A stretch of DNA of 64,000 bases from Serratia marcescens subsp. marcescens ATCC 13880. GTDB lineage: Bacteria; Pseudomonadota; Gammaproteobacteria; Enterobacterales; Enterobacteriaceae. The translations under genes were made by a program, and so were the position numbers. Each line of letters begins with the position of its first letter. Position 1 is the stretch's first letter. Under the pieces are notes generated by a model, which saw only the letters and a program-made list of their open reading frames with translations, had not been told where the DNA came from and did no database searches. Of the stretch, positions 32,793 to 40,671 are shown one piece after another. Where the stretch lies: assembly GCF_017299535.1 (NCBI RefSeq), contig NZ_CP071238.1, positions 1,984,001 to 2,048,000 of the forward strand, in the 5' to 3' direction.

Positions 32793-33329
32793 GTGAACAA
32801 GTCAATGTTAGCCGGTGTTGGAATTGGTGTCGCTGCCGCTCTGGGGATTGCCGCGGTAGCCAGCCTGGACGTCTTTTCTGCCGGTCCGCAATATGCGCAG
32901 GTGCTCGCCGCAACGCCGATTAAAGAAACCATCAAAACGCCGCGTCAGGAATGCCGCAATGTCACCGTGACGCACCGCGCACCGGTGCAGGATGAAAACC
33001 GCATCGCCGGTTCTGTGCTGGGCGCAGTGGCGGGCGGCGTGATCGGCCACCAGTTCGGCGGCGGTCGCGGGCGCGACGTGGCGACGGTGGTCGGCGCACT
33101 GGGCGGCGGTTATGCCGGCAACCAGGTGCAAGGGGCGATGCAGAACAACGACGTCAGCACCAGCGTTCAGCAGCGTTGCAAAACGGTCTACGACAAGTCT
33201 CAGAAAATGCTGGGCTATGACGTGACCTACAAGATCGGCAATCAGCAGGGCAAGATCCGCATGGATCACGATCCGGGCACGCAAATCCCGTTGGATAAAA
33301 ACGGCCAGCTGGTGTTGAACAGAGCCTGA
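32793..33329 (+). CDS. ycfJ: YcfJ glycine-zipper protein
   Basis: A 178-residue protein starting at GTG (32793) six bases after AGGAGG: MNKSMLAGVGIGVAAALGIA. The glycine-zipper domain (GSVLGAVAGGVIGHQFGGG, then GALGGGYAGNQVQG) is typical of outer-membrane-linked YcfJ/Rick_17kDa proteins. Its role is envelope related but not defined. A longer frame to 32763 has no ribosome site. Confidence 0.92.
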   Translation: MNKSMLAGVGIGVAAALGIAAVASLDVFSAGPQYAQVLAATPIKETIKTPRQECRNVTVTHRAPVQDENRIAGSVLGAVAGGVIGHQFGGGRGRDVATVVGALGGGYAGNQVQGAMQNNDVSTSVQQRCKTVYDKSQKMLGYDVTYKIGNQQGKIRMDHDPGTQIPLDKNGQLVLNRA

Positions 33330-33593
33330 TCGCCACATTCGAATTAAACCCGCGGGCAGTGTTAGTTCTGATCGTTTAACCCGGTTAAGCGAGCGGCGTT
33401 AACATTGACGCGGGTTTCTGTTTTCTGCCTGCCTAAAAATTTGCGATCGTTCTAATGTCTGCGTGCGATATCGCTGGGCGAAACTTCAAAAAAGCCCCCG
33501 CGTTTGTTATATTATTGTGCGATTAAGCGGTGTGTTCGGCGCCAATCGCCACACCGGCCAAACCCGAGTACTTCGTCTCGCAGAGATAACGAC

Positions 33594-34073
33594 ATGTTAG
33601 ATTTTCGCTTTCCGACAGCGTTGCAAATGGTCCTTAGCGTCGCCGTAGCTGAGAAGCAGGGCATGCGTTCGACGAGCGCCACCCTCGCCGCCGCTCTGGA
33701 AGCCAACCCCAGCTTTATCCGCAAACTGATGGTGCCGCTGACCAAAGACGGCATCATCGTTTCCACCCTGGGCCGAAACGGCTCTATCCACCTCGGCCGC
33801 CCGGCGGAAGAGATCACCCTGCGGGACATCTATCTGGCGGTGATCGACGACAAGCGCATCTGGGCTTCCCGCCCTGAAGTGCCGGCCCGCTGCCTGGTGA
33901 GCGCCAACGCCTGCTGGTATTTCAAATCGGTGGTGAACGAGGCCGAGCAGGCTTCGCTCGCGGTGCTGGCGCGCCACACCGTGGCCGACTCGTTGGCCGA
34001 ACTGGAGCGGGGCGACAAACGCGCCTGCGCGGAGTACGCCGCTGAGCAAGAGGCTGAAACCGCCGATAAATAA
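33594..34073 (+). CDS. Rrf2-family regulator next to the pump operon
   Basis: A 159-residue Rrf2-type winged-helix protein (FPTALQMVLSVAVAEKQGMR, then LEANPSFIRKLMVPL and GRNGSIHLGRPAEEITL). It has Cys near 103, 111 and 143, not in the IscR spacing, so an Fe-S cluster is doubtful. It is convergent with the RND pump gene. The same layout in Klebsiella has the Rrf2-type repressor OqxR beside oqxAB, so control of sdeAB is a reasonable guess. It was placed from the ATG at 33594, since the 30 codons upstream look like leader. Confidence 0.82.
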   Translation: MLDFRFPTALQMVLSVAVAEKQGMRSTSATLAAALEANPSFIRKLMVPLTKDGIIVSTLGRNGSIHLGRPAEEITLRDIYLAVIDDKRIWASRPEVPARCLVSANACWYFKSVVNEAEQASLAVLARHTVADSLAELERGDKRACAEYAAEQEAETADK

Positions 34074-34092
34074 TCGCGGTTCGCATGCATAA

Positions 34093-34121
34093 AAAAAGGT
34101 CGGGCAATGCCCGACCTTTTT
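34093..34121. terminator. bidirectional terminator, Rrf2 gene / sdeB
   Basis: AAAAAGGTCGGGC-aat-GCCCGACCTTTTT is a perfect 13-base stem with T-runs on both strands between two convergent genes. Confidence 0.9.
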
Positions 34122-34138
34122 GCATGTTAAGACGATGA

Positions 34139-37100
34139 TTACGCCGTCTGCGGCTGCGCTTTGCGCGCCACCAGGCGCCGCAGGGTGACGTAGAACACCG
34201 GCGTCAGGAACAGCCCGAACAGGGTGACCCCCAGCATGCCGGAGAACACCGTGATGCCGGTGACGCCGCGCACCTCGGCGCCGGCGCCGTGGCCGAGGAT
34301 CAGCGGGATGGTGCCGGCGATGAAGGCGATGGAGGTCATCACGATCGGGCGCAACCGCAGGCGACAGGCCTCCAGCGCCGCCTCGACGATGCCTTTGCCC
34401 TGCATTTCCAGCTCGCGGGCGAACTCGACGATCAGAATGGCGTTCTTGCAGGCCAGCCCCATCAGAACGACCAGCCCGACCTGCACGAACACGTTGTTGT
34501 CGCCGCCGGTCAGCCACACGCCGAACAGCGCCGACAGCATGGTCATCGGCACGATCAGGATCACCGCCAGCGGCAGCGTCCAGCTTTCATACAGCGCCGC
34601 CAGCGCGAGGAACGCCAGCAGCACTGCCACCGGGAAGACCACCAGCGCGGCGTTGCCCTGGGTCGATTGCTGATAGCTCAGATCGGTCCACTGGATGTTC
34701 ATGCCGTTCGGCAACAGCTTATCGGCCATCTGCGTCAGCGCACCCATCGCCTGGGTAGAGGAGAGCACGCGCGGATCGGCGTCGCCGATCAGATCCGCCG
34801 CCGGGAAGCCGTTATAACGGATCACCGGATCCGGGCCGTAAGTGGTGCCTATGCTGACCATGCTGCCGATCGGCACCATTTCGCCCTTGTCGTTGCGGGT
34901 ACGCAGGTTGGCGATGTCTTCCACGCTGTCGCGGAACTGGCCGTCGGCCTGCGCCATCACCTTCCAGGTGCGGCCATAGCGGTTGAAGTCGTTGATATAA
35001 GACGAACCGAGGTAGGTCTGCAGCGTGCTGAACAGCGCATTGAGCGGCACCCCCTGGGCCTTGGCCTTGTCGCGATCGATTTTGGCGTCCAGCTGCGGCA
35101 CGTTAGCCTGATAGGAGGAGATCGGGAACCCCATGCCTGGCGTTTGCATAATGGCGCCGGACATCGTGTTGATCGCGGTCTGCAGCGCGCCGTAACCCAG
35201 CCCGCCGCGATCCTGCACGTACAGCGAATAGCCGGAACCCTGGCCGATGCCGAGGATCGGCGGCGGCATGATCGAGAAGGCGAAACCTTCCTGGATCTGC
35301 GAAATGCGCGCGTTGATCTCGGCGTTGATCTGCGCCGCGGTGCGGGTACGGGTGCTCAATGACTCCAGCGCGAAGAACACCGTGCCGGTATTCGGCGTAT
35401 TGGTGAACTGCAGCGCGTTCAGGCCGGGGAAGGCCACCGCATCGGTGACGCCGTCCACGCTCATACCGATGGCGCTCATCTTGCGGATCACCGCATCGGT
35501 GCGCTCCAGCGAGGCGCCTTCCGGCATCTTCACGCCGCCAATCAGATACAGCTTGTCCTGCGTCGGGATAAAGCCGCCGGGCACGGTCTTAAACATCACC
35601 CCGGCGGCGGCCAGCAGCAGCAGATAGACGATGAACACCGCGCCGCGCCGGCCCAGCACGCGGGAGACGCCGCGCTGGTAGCGTTGCGAACCGCTGGCGA
35701 AGAAGCGGTTGAACGGCCGGAACAGCCAACCGAACAGCCTGTCGATCAGGCGCGACGGCATATCTTTCGGCGCGCCGTGCGGTTTCAGCAAGCGCGCCGC
35801 CAGCGCCGGCGACAGGGTCAGCGAGTTGATGGCGGAGATCACCGTCGAGATGGCGATGGTGACGGCGAACTGCTTGTAGAACTGGCCGGTGACGCCGGAA
35901 AGGAACGCCATCGGTACGAACACCGCGCACAGCACCACGGCGATGGCGATGATCGGGCCGGAGACCTCGCGCATCGCCTGGTGCGCCGCCGCCAGCGGCG
36001 ACAGCCCCTCTTCGATGTTGCGCTCGACGTTCTCCACCACCACGATGGCGTCATCCACCACGATGCCGATCGCCAGCACCAGCCCGAACAGACTGAGGGT
36101 GTTGAGCGAGAAGCCCAGCAGATACAGCGCGGCGAAGGTGCCGACCACGGAGATCGGCACCGCCAACAGCGGAATGATCGAGGCGCGCCAGGTCTGCAGG
36201 AACAGAATAACCACCAGCACCACCAGGATCACCGCTTCCAGCAGGGTATCCACCACCGCGCGGATCGAATCGCGCACGAAAACCGTCGGATCGTACGGAG
36301 ATTTCCAGCTCATGCCATCCGGGAAGCGGGTCGCCAGCTCGGCCATCTTGCCGCGCACCGCGTCCGACAGCTCGATGGCGTTGGCGCCCGGCGACTGGAA
36401 GATGCCGATGCCGACCGCATCCTTGTTATTGAGCTGGGCGCGCAGCGCGTAGCTGCCGGAACCCATCTCGATGCGCGCCACGTCGCGCAGCCGCACGATC
36501 TCGCCGTTATCGCCGCTTTTGAGGATGATATTGCCGAACTCTTCTTCAGTTTGCAGGCGGCCCTGGGCGTTGATCGACAGCAGATAGTCGCTGCGCGTCG
36601 GCATCGGCTCCGCGCCGAGCTGGCCGGCGGAGACCTGCACGTTTTGCTCTTGCATGGCGCTCACCACGTCGGAGGCGGTCAGCCCGCGCGCGGCGACCTT
36701 GTTCGGATCGAGCCAGATGCGCATCGCGTATTCACCGGCGCCGAAGATCTGCACCTGGCCGACGCCCGGCAGGCGAGCCAGTTCATCCTTGACCTTCAGG
36801 GTGGCGTAGTTGCGCAGGTACAGCGAGTCGTACTTGCCGGAAGGCGACACCAGATGCACCACCAGCGTCAGCGCCGGAGACTGTTTCTGGGTAGTGATGC
36901 CCTGGCGGCGCACGTCTTCCGGCAGGCGCGCTTCGGCCTGCGCCACGCGGTTTTGCACCTGCACCTGCGCCTGATCGGGATCGGTGCCGGGGCGGAAGGT
37001 GACGGTGGTCACCAGCACGCCGTCGGAACCGGCGACCGATTTCATGTACATCATGTTTTCGACGCCGTTGATCGCTTCTTCCAGCGGCGTGGCCACCGTT

Positions 37101-37282
37101 TCAGCGATCTCTTTCGGGTTGGCGCCCGGGTATTCTGCGCGCACCTGCACGCTGGGCGGCACCACGTCCGGGTACTCGCTGATCGGCAGCAGCGGGATGG
37201 CGATCACCCCGGCGACAAAAATCAGTATCGACAGCACCGCGGCAAAGATCGGCCGGTCGATGAAAAAACGGGAAAAGTCCAT
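34139..37282 (-). CDS. sdeB: RND multidrug efflux permease SdeB (MexF/OqxB type)
   Basis: A 1047-residue inner-membrane proton antiporter. It starts MDFSRFFIDRPIFAAVLSIL and is very like OqxB as I recall it. The proton relay is visible as the Asp pair in GIVVDDAIVVVENVERN (helix 4) and the Lys in GLACKNAILIVEFA (helix 10). It exports quinolones, chloramphenicol and other drugs in its family. It lies 24 bases after the adaptor gene sdeA. There is no outer-membrane channel gene here, so it should use a TolC-type protein encoded elsewhere. Confidence 0.93.
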   Translation of the reverse strand: MDFSRFFIDRPIFAAVLSILIFVAGVIAIPLLPISEYPDVVPPSVQVRAEYPGANPKEIAETVATPLEEAINGVENMMYMKSVAGSDGVLVTTVTFRPGTDPDQAQVQVQNRVAQAEARLPEDVRRQGITTQKQSPALTLVVHLVSPSGKYDSLYLRNYATLKVKDELARLPGVGQVQIFGAGEYAMRIWLDPNKVAARGLTASDVVSAMQEQNVQVSAGQLGAEPMPTRSDYLLSINAQGRLQTEEEFGNIILKSGDNGEIVRLRDVARIEMGSGSYALRAQLNNKDAVGIGIFQSPGANAIELSDAVRGKMAELATRFPDGMSWKSPYDPTVFVRDSIRAVVDTLLEAVILVVLVVILFLQTWRASIIPLLAVPISVVGTFAALYLLGFSLNTLSLFGLVLAIGIVVDDAIVVVENVERNIEEGLSPLAAAHQAMREVSGPIIAIAVVLCAVFVPMAFLSGVTGQFYKQFAVTIAISTVISAINSLTLSPALAARLLKPHGAPKDMPSRLIDRLFGWLFRPFNRFFASGSQRYQRGVSRVLGRRGAVFIVYLLLLAAAGVMFKTVPGGFIPTQDKLYLIGGVKMPEGASLERTDAVIRKMSAIGMSVDGVTDAVAFPGLNALQFTNTPNTGTVFFALESLSTRTRTAAQINAEINARISQIQEGFAFSIMPPPILGIGQGSGYSLYVQDRGGLGYGALQTAINTMSGAIMQTPGMGFPISSYQANVPQLDAKIDRDKAKAQGVPLNALFSTLQTYLGSSYINDFNRYGRTWKVMAQADGQFRDSVEDIANLRTRNDKGEMVPIGSMVSIGTTYGPDPVIRYNGFPAADLIGDADPRVLSSTQAMGALTQMADKLLPNGMNIQWTDLSYQQSTQGNAALVVFPVAVLLAFLALAALYESWTLPLAVILIVPMTMLSALFGVWLTGGDNNVFVQVGLVVLMGLACKNAILIVEFARELEMQGKGIVEAALEACRLRLRPIVMTSIAFIAGTIPLILGHGAGAEVRGVTGITVFSGMLGVTLFGLFLTPVFYVTLRRLVARKAQPQTA

Positions 37283-37306
37283 GGGTCAGAGTTCTCTGCT
37301 GGGAGC

Positions 37307-38494
37307 TTAGTTAAGTGCGGAGGCGGTGGTGGTCATGGCGACGCTTTTCGCGTCGACCGGCATGCCCGGCATAAACACTTTCTGCATGCCGTCGACGATC
37401 ACCCGATCGCCGTTTGCCAAGCCTTTTTGCACAATGCGCAATCCTTCGGCCATCCGGCCCACGTCGATGTCGCGGCGCTGCGCCTTGCCGTCTTTATCGA
37501 CGATGTAAACGAACTTGCGGTTCTGATCGGTCATCACCGCTTTGTCGTCGATCAGCATGGCGTTGAACTCGGCGCTGCCGGGCATCTGTACCCGAGCGAA
37601 CAGCCCCGGCGTGAAGCGGCGATCGCGGTTGTCGAGCAGGGCGCGCATGCGGATGGTGCCGGTCCCGGCGTTCAGTTGGTTATCAGTGAAGTCCACCAGC
37701 CCTTGATGCGGAGTGCCGTCTTCGCCCACCAGGCCGACTTTCACCGGCAGGCGGGCATCGTGCCGGCCTTGCTGCTGATAACGCAGGAAGGTGGCTTCAT
37801 CCACGTCGAAATAGACGTAGACCTTGTCGAGCGACACCAGCGTCGTCAGCACGCTGGCGCTGTCGCCGGCGGTGACCAGGTTGCCGGCGGTGATCATCGC
37901 GCGGCTGGCGCGCCCGTCGATCGGGGCGGTGACGCGGGTAAAGTCGAGATTAAGCTGCGCCATATCGAGCTGGGCCTGCGCCGCCAGCACGTTGCTTTGC
38001 GCCTGCGCGGCGGACGAACGGCGCTGTTCCCACACCTCTTGCGAGATGGCCTGAGTGCCGATCAGTTTCTCGGTGCGCGAGGATTCGCTGCGCGCCAGAG
38101 CGGCCTGATTGCGCGCCCGCACCAGCTCTGCCTGCGCCTGTTCACGCGCGGCGCGGTAGGTGCGATCGTCGATGGTGAACAGCACCTGGCCTTTCTTCAC
38201 CTCGTCGCCTTCGGTGTAGTTGACCCGCTCGATGTAACCAGAGACCCGTGGGCGCAGTTGCACGCTCTGCACCGCCTCGACCCGGCCATTGAACGCATCC
38301 CACTGGCTGATCGGCTTGACCACCACGCTGGCGGCGCTGACCACCGGCGGCGGCGGCGGGGCATTGTGCGCGACGCTGTTGTCACACCCGGCGAGCAGGG
38401 CGGCCAACAGCGCCACCCCGGAGAGCCGCTGGCCCAGAGCGACGGCGCGCGTGCGGCCGCCGGCGTTGAACGATGAGTTTGGTTGATTTGGCAT
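37307..38494 (-). CDS. sdeA: RND periplasmic adaptor SdeA (MexE/OqxA type)
   Basis: A 395-residue lipoprotein. The lipobox is LLAGC near Cys37. The hairpin and lipoyl parts follow (VQLRPRVSGYIERVNYTEGD, then RVTAPIDGRASRAMITAGNL). It links the SdeB pump to the outer-membrane channel. The start at 38492-38494 (MPNQPNSSF) is preferred; a longer frame upstream reads through the promoter. The promoter at 38623-38651 faces it. Confidence 0.92.
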   Translation of the reverse strand: MPNQPNSSFNAGGRTRAVALGQRLSGVALLAALLAGCDNSVAHNAPPPPPVVSAASVVVKPISQWDAFNGRVEAVQSVQLRPRVSGYIERVNYTEGDEVKKGQVLFTIDDRTYRAAREQAQAELVRARNQAALARSESSRTEKLIGTQAISQEVWEQRRSSAAQAQSNVLAAQAQLDMAQLNLDFTRVTAPIDGRASRAMITAGNLVTAGDSASVLTTLVSLDKVYVYFDVDEATFLRYQQQGRHDARLPVKVGLVGEDGTPHQGLVDFTDNQLNAGTGTIRMRALLDNRDRRFTPGLFARVQMPGSAEFNAMLIDDKAVMTDQNRKFVYIVDKDGKAQRRDIDVGRMAEGLRIVQKGLANGDRVIVDGMQKVFMPGMPVDAKSVAMTTTASALN

Positions 38495-38622
38495 TATTTT
38501 TATTCCGATAAGTAAGCGCTGTCTGGCCCCATACCCAGCCCTGTTTTCCGGGCTTTTCCCTTCATGCCGGCGTTCGGCGGAAGGGGCGCCGCGCTTTGTC
38601 ATGGCGCAACGTTAGGTTTTGA

Positions 38623-38651
38623 AACATATTGGTGTCACATTAATGTATCAA
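38623..38651 (-). promoter_or_regulatory. sdeAB promoter
   Basis: On the minus strand TTGATA, a 17-base spacer and TATGTT form a good sigma-70 promoter 130 bases before sdeA. It lies in the 296-base gap shared with sdeR, so an SdeR (MarA-like) box should be close. A -10 for sdeR (TATAGT, 38677-38682) has no good -35. Confidence 0.65.
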
Positions 38652-38790
38652 TATCGGTTACATTAATTGGGTGGAGTATAGTGGCGGCTTTCCGATAAAT
38701 GCAATAATAAAAATTGCATTTAAAGCGAAACTGTTGCAACGTATGTGCATCGGGCAGAGGGTGACCCTGCCGAATGATGGGAGCATCTGC

Positions 38791-39147
38791 ATGAACACTA
38801 CGGGCTTTATTACCGATTTGAAGGCGTGGATCGACAACAATCTGGAAGAGAAACTGGATATCAACACCGTGGCGGACCGCGCGGGCTATTCCAAATGGCA
38901 TCTGCAGCGCATGTTCAAACGCCAGACCGGCTACGCGCTGGGGGAGTATATCCGCATGCAAAAACTGAAAGTGTCGGCGGAGCGCCTGGCCAACAGCGGC
39001 GAGCCTATCGTCAGCGTGGCGATCTCGCTCGGCTTCGACTCACAGCAGTCGTTCAACCGCAGCTTCAAACGCCAGTTCGGCCAAACGCCGGGCGACTGGC
39101 GCCGCGCGCTGGCGCAGCCAGCGTCGGTGAGATGCACGCACCACTGA
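38791..39147 (+). CDS. sdeR: MarA/SoxS/RamA-type activator SdeR
   Basis: A 118-residue AraC-family protein made only of the DNA-binding domain. It has two helix-turn-helices (INTVADRAGYSKWHLQRMF and IVSVAISLGFDSQQSFNRSF) and the QTPGDWRR end. It diverges from sdeAB, as described for S. marcescens sdeR and for rarA beside oqxAB. It probably activates the pump. The ATG at 38791 gives the normal length for the family. Confidence 0.9.
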   Translation: MNTTGFITDLKAWIDNNLEEKLDINTVADRAGYSKWHLQRMFKRQTGYALGEYIRMQKLKVSAERLANSGEPIVSVAISLGFDSQQSFNRSFKRQFGQTPGDWRRALAQPASVRCTHH

Positions 39148-39166
39148 ACGGTTGGGCAGTGGGGAT

Positions 39167-39198
39167 AAAAAAGCCTGAATTTGCGTTCGGGCTTTTTT
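39167..39198. terminator. bidirectional terminator between sdeR and the tRNA repeat array
   Basis: AAAAAAGCCTGAA and TTCGGGCTTTTTT pair with one G-U. The same hairpin with small changes recurs after each tRNA and each repeat unit on the minus strand. Confidence 0.85.
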
Positions 39199-39202
39199 GT
39201 AT

Positions 39203-39536
39203 GGCGGTGAGGGAGGGATAGATTCGCTGCGCTCACCCTGCGGGCCGCCGTTGGCGGTCCAAATCGCAGGCGTTTTGTCGAACCCTGTCGAGGGTTCTCA
39301 CCCTCCCGGTTGGTGCGCTATGCATACAAAAAAGCCTGAACTTTCGCTCAGGCTTTCTCGTTAGAATATGGCGGTGAGGGAGGGATAGATTCGCTGCGCT
39401 CACCCTGCGGGCCGCCGTTGGCGGTCCAAATCGCAGGCGTTTTGTCGAACCCTGTCGAGGGTTCTCACCCTCCCGGTTGGTGCGCTATGCATACAAAAAA
39501 GCCTGAACTTTCGCTCAGGCTTTCTCGTTAGAATAT
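39203..39536 (-). repeat. two tandem 167-bp tRNA-3'-end repeats after tRNA-Ser copy 1
   Basis: Units start at 39203 and 39370 and are nearly identical; the next period (39537) is the 3' end of the tRNA gene itself. Read on the minus strand, each unit ends in CCCTCCCTCACCGCCA (the tRNA 3' end with CCA) followed by TATTCTAACGAGAAAGCC... and a terminator hairpin. The unit also holds a GGACCGCCAACGGCGGCC hairpin. This is the plan of the rtT repeats after E. coli tyrT. Confidence 0.85.
39495..39523 (-). terminator. terminator of tRNA-Ser copy 1
   Basis: On the minus strand AAAGCCTGA-gcgaaagt-TCAGGCTTT is followed by TTT. It starts 12 bases after the tRNA 3' end. Confidence 0.85.
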
Positions 39537-39625
39537 GGCGGTGAGGGAGGGATTCGAACCCTCGATACACTTTCGCGTATACACACTTTCCAGGCGTGCT
39601 CCTTCAGCCACTCGGACACCTCACC
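39536..39625 (-). tRNA. tRNA-Ser(GGA), copy 1
   Basis: 90 bases including an encoded CCA. The acceptor GGTGAGG pairs with CCTCACC; the anticodon loop CTGGAAA gives anticodon GGA; the long class-II variable arm has the stem TACACTTTCGCGTATA; the T arm is GAGGG-TTCGAAT-CCCTC. It is like E. coli serW/serX. It has its own promoter (39665-39693). Confidence 0.95.
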
Positions 39626-39664
39626 ATATTTTTTGTTGCGAAATCATCGCTGCAACGGGGCGCT

Positions 39665-39693
39665 ACTATAGGGAGTGGGGCCGATCCGGTCAA
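39665..39693 (-). promoter_or_regulatory. promoter of tRNA-Ser copy 1
   Basis: TTGACC, a 17-base spacer and TATAGT on the minus strand, followed by a GC-rich discriminator (AGCGCCCC) as expected for stringently controlled tRNA genes. Confidence 0.8.
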
Positions 39694-39853
39694 GAATAAT
39701 TTCTGTGTTTTTGTTCGTCCGCTCAAGCCGTGTTCACTTTGCTGAAAACTGCGGCGAACTACACGTCAGAAGTCATGAAAGGGCGAGAAAATCAGAGAGG
39801 CGGTTCGAGGAGAACCGAGAAAAAGGGGAACCTCGGTAGCGTAAGGCGGGAGG

Positions 39854-40152
39854 TGTTCGCGGCGGGCCGCCGTTGGCGGTCCAAAACGCAGGCGTTTTGT
39901 CGAACCCTCTCGAGGCTTCTCCCCCCTCTCGGCGGTGCACCATGCAAAAAAAAGCCTGGACGCGAATCCAGGCTTTCTCTTTGAATTTGGCGGTGAGAGA
40001 GGGCTTGATTCGCTGCGCTCACCCTGCGGGCCGCCGTTGGCGGTCCAAAACGCAGGCGTTTTGTCGAACCCTGTCGAGGCTTCTCACCCCTCTCGGCGGT
40101 GCGCCATGCAAAAAAAAGCCTGGATGTTAATCCAGGCTTTCTCTTTTGAATT
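39854..40152 (-). repeat. one full and one partial 165-bp tRNA-3'-end repeat after tRNA-Ser copy 2
   Basis: The full unit spans 39989-40153. The partial unit begins near 39854-39862 and has lost its tRNA-end part. The full unit carries CCCTCTCTCACCGCCA, matching copy 2 of the tRNA rather than copy 1, so each array evolves with its own tRNA. The inner GGACCGCCAACGGCGGCC and GTCGAACCCT parts are shared with the first array. Confidence 0.82.
40110..40140 (-). terminator. terminator of tRNA-Ser copy 2
   Basis: On the minus strand AAAGCCTGGA-ttaaca-TCCAGGCTTT is followed by TTTTT. It recurs in the next repeat unit near 39945-39978. Confidence 0.85.
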
Positions 40153-40242
40153 TGGCGGTGAGAGAGGGGTTCGAACCCTCGATACACTTTCGCGTATACA
40201 CACTTTCCAGGCGTGCTCCTTCAGCCACTCAGACACCTCACC
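40153..40242 (-). tRNA. tRNA-Ser(GGA), copy 2
   Basis: 90 bases with an encoded CCA. It differs from copy 1 at a few places: TCTGAG in the D arm, TTCGAAC in the T loop, and TCTCACC in the 3' acceptor strand, which leaves a G-U at the last acceptor pair. The anticodon GGA is the same. Confidence 0.95.
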
Positions 40243-40282
40243 GTTTTGTTGTCGAAAACGCTTTGCGCTGTCGACGGGCGCT

Positions 40283-40311
40283 AATGTAGGAGAATCTGAT
40301 CTCAGCGTCAA
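40283..40311 (-). promoter_or_regulatory. promoter of tRNA-Ser copy 2
   Basis: TTGACG, a 17-base spacer and TACATT on the minus strand, then GC-rich AGCGCCC. The 360 bases from 40312 to the transporter start hold no gene I can support. Confidence 0.75.
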
Positions 40312-40671
40312 CCCTCTTATTTCATTCTCATGACTGTTTAGCCAAACTTGCAGCAATTTGCTGATTTACCGAACGATATTCCCACTCGCGGTCGCCAGCG
40401 GGCAGGGTAGGCTGCGGCCAGAATTCATGACAGACGATTGTTTGACCTTTTTCTGTTCAAGTAGCTCAATATATCGCCAATGAGATCGGTCTGTTTGCTG
40501 TTATATGCATTAATACTGGATTATTAGTCAAATGTGTCGCTAAATGGAATTGTGTCGGCGCGGCGTTTTTGGCAAGGAACATCACGACGCCGCGCAGATT
40601 GCCGGGAGACAGGCCGGCGATACCGCAGACAGGGACAGACTCATTACATAATAATGCAGTAGAGGTTCGTT

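Noticed and set aside
35684..38476. 930-codon plus-strand open frame opposite sdeB/sdeA
   Set aside because: A shadow frame caused by high GC in the third codon positions of sdeAB; the product is His/Arg/Gln-rich without domains.
39203..40152. CRISPR-like tandem repeats
   Set aside because: Units of 165-167 bp are contiguous with no unique spacers and carry tRNA 3' ends and terminators, so they are tRNA-derived repeats.
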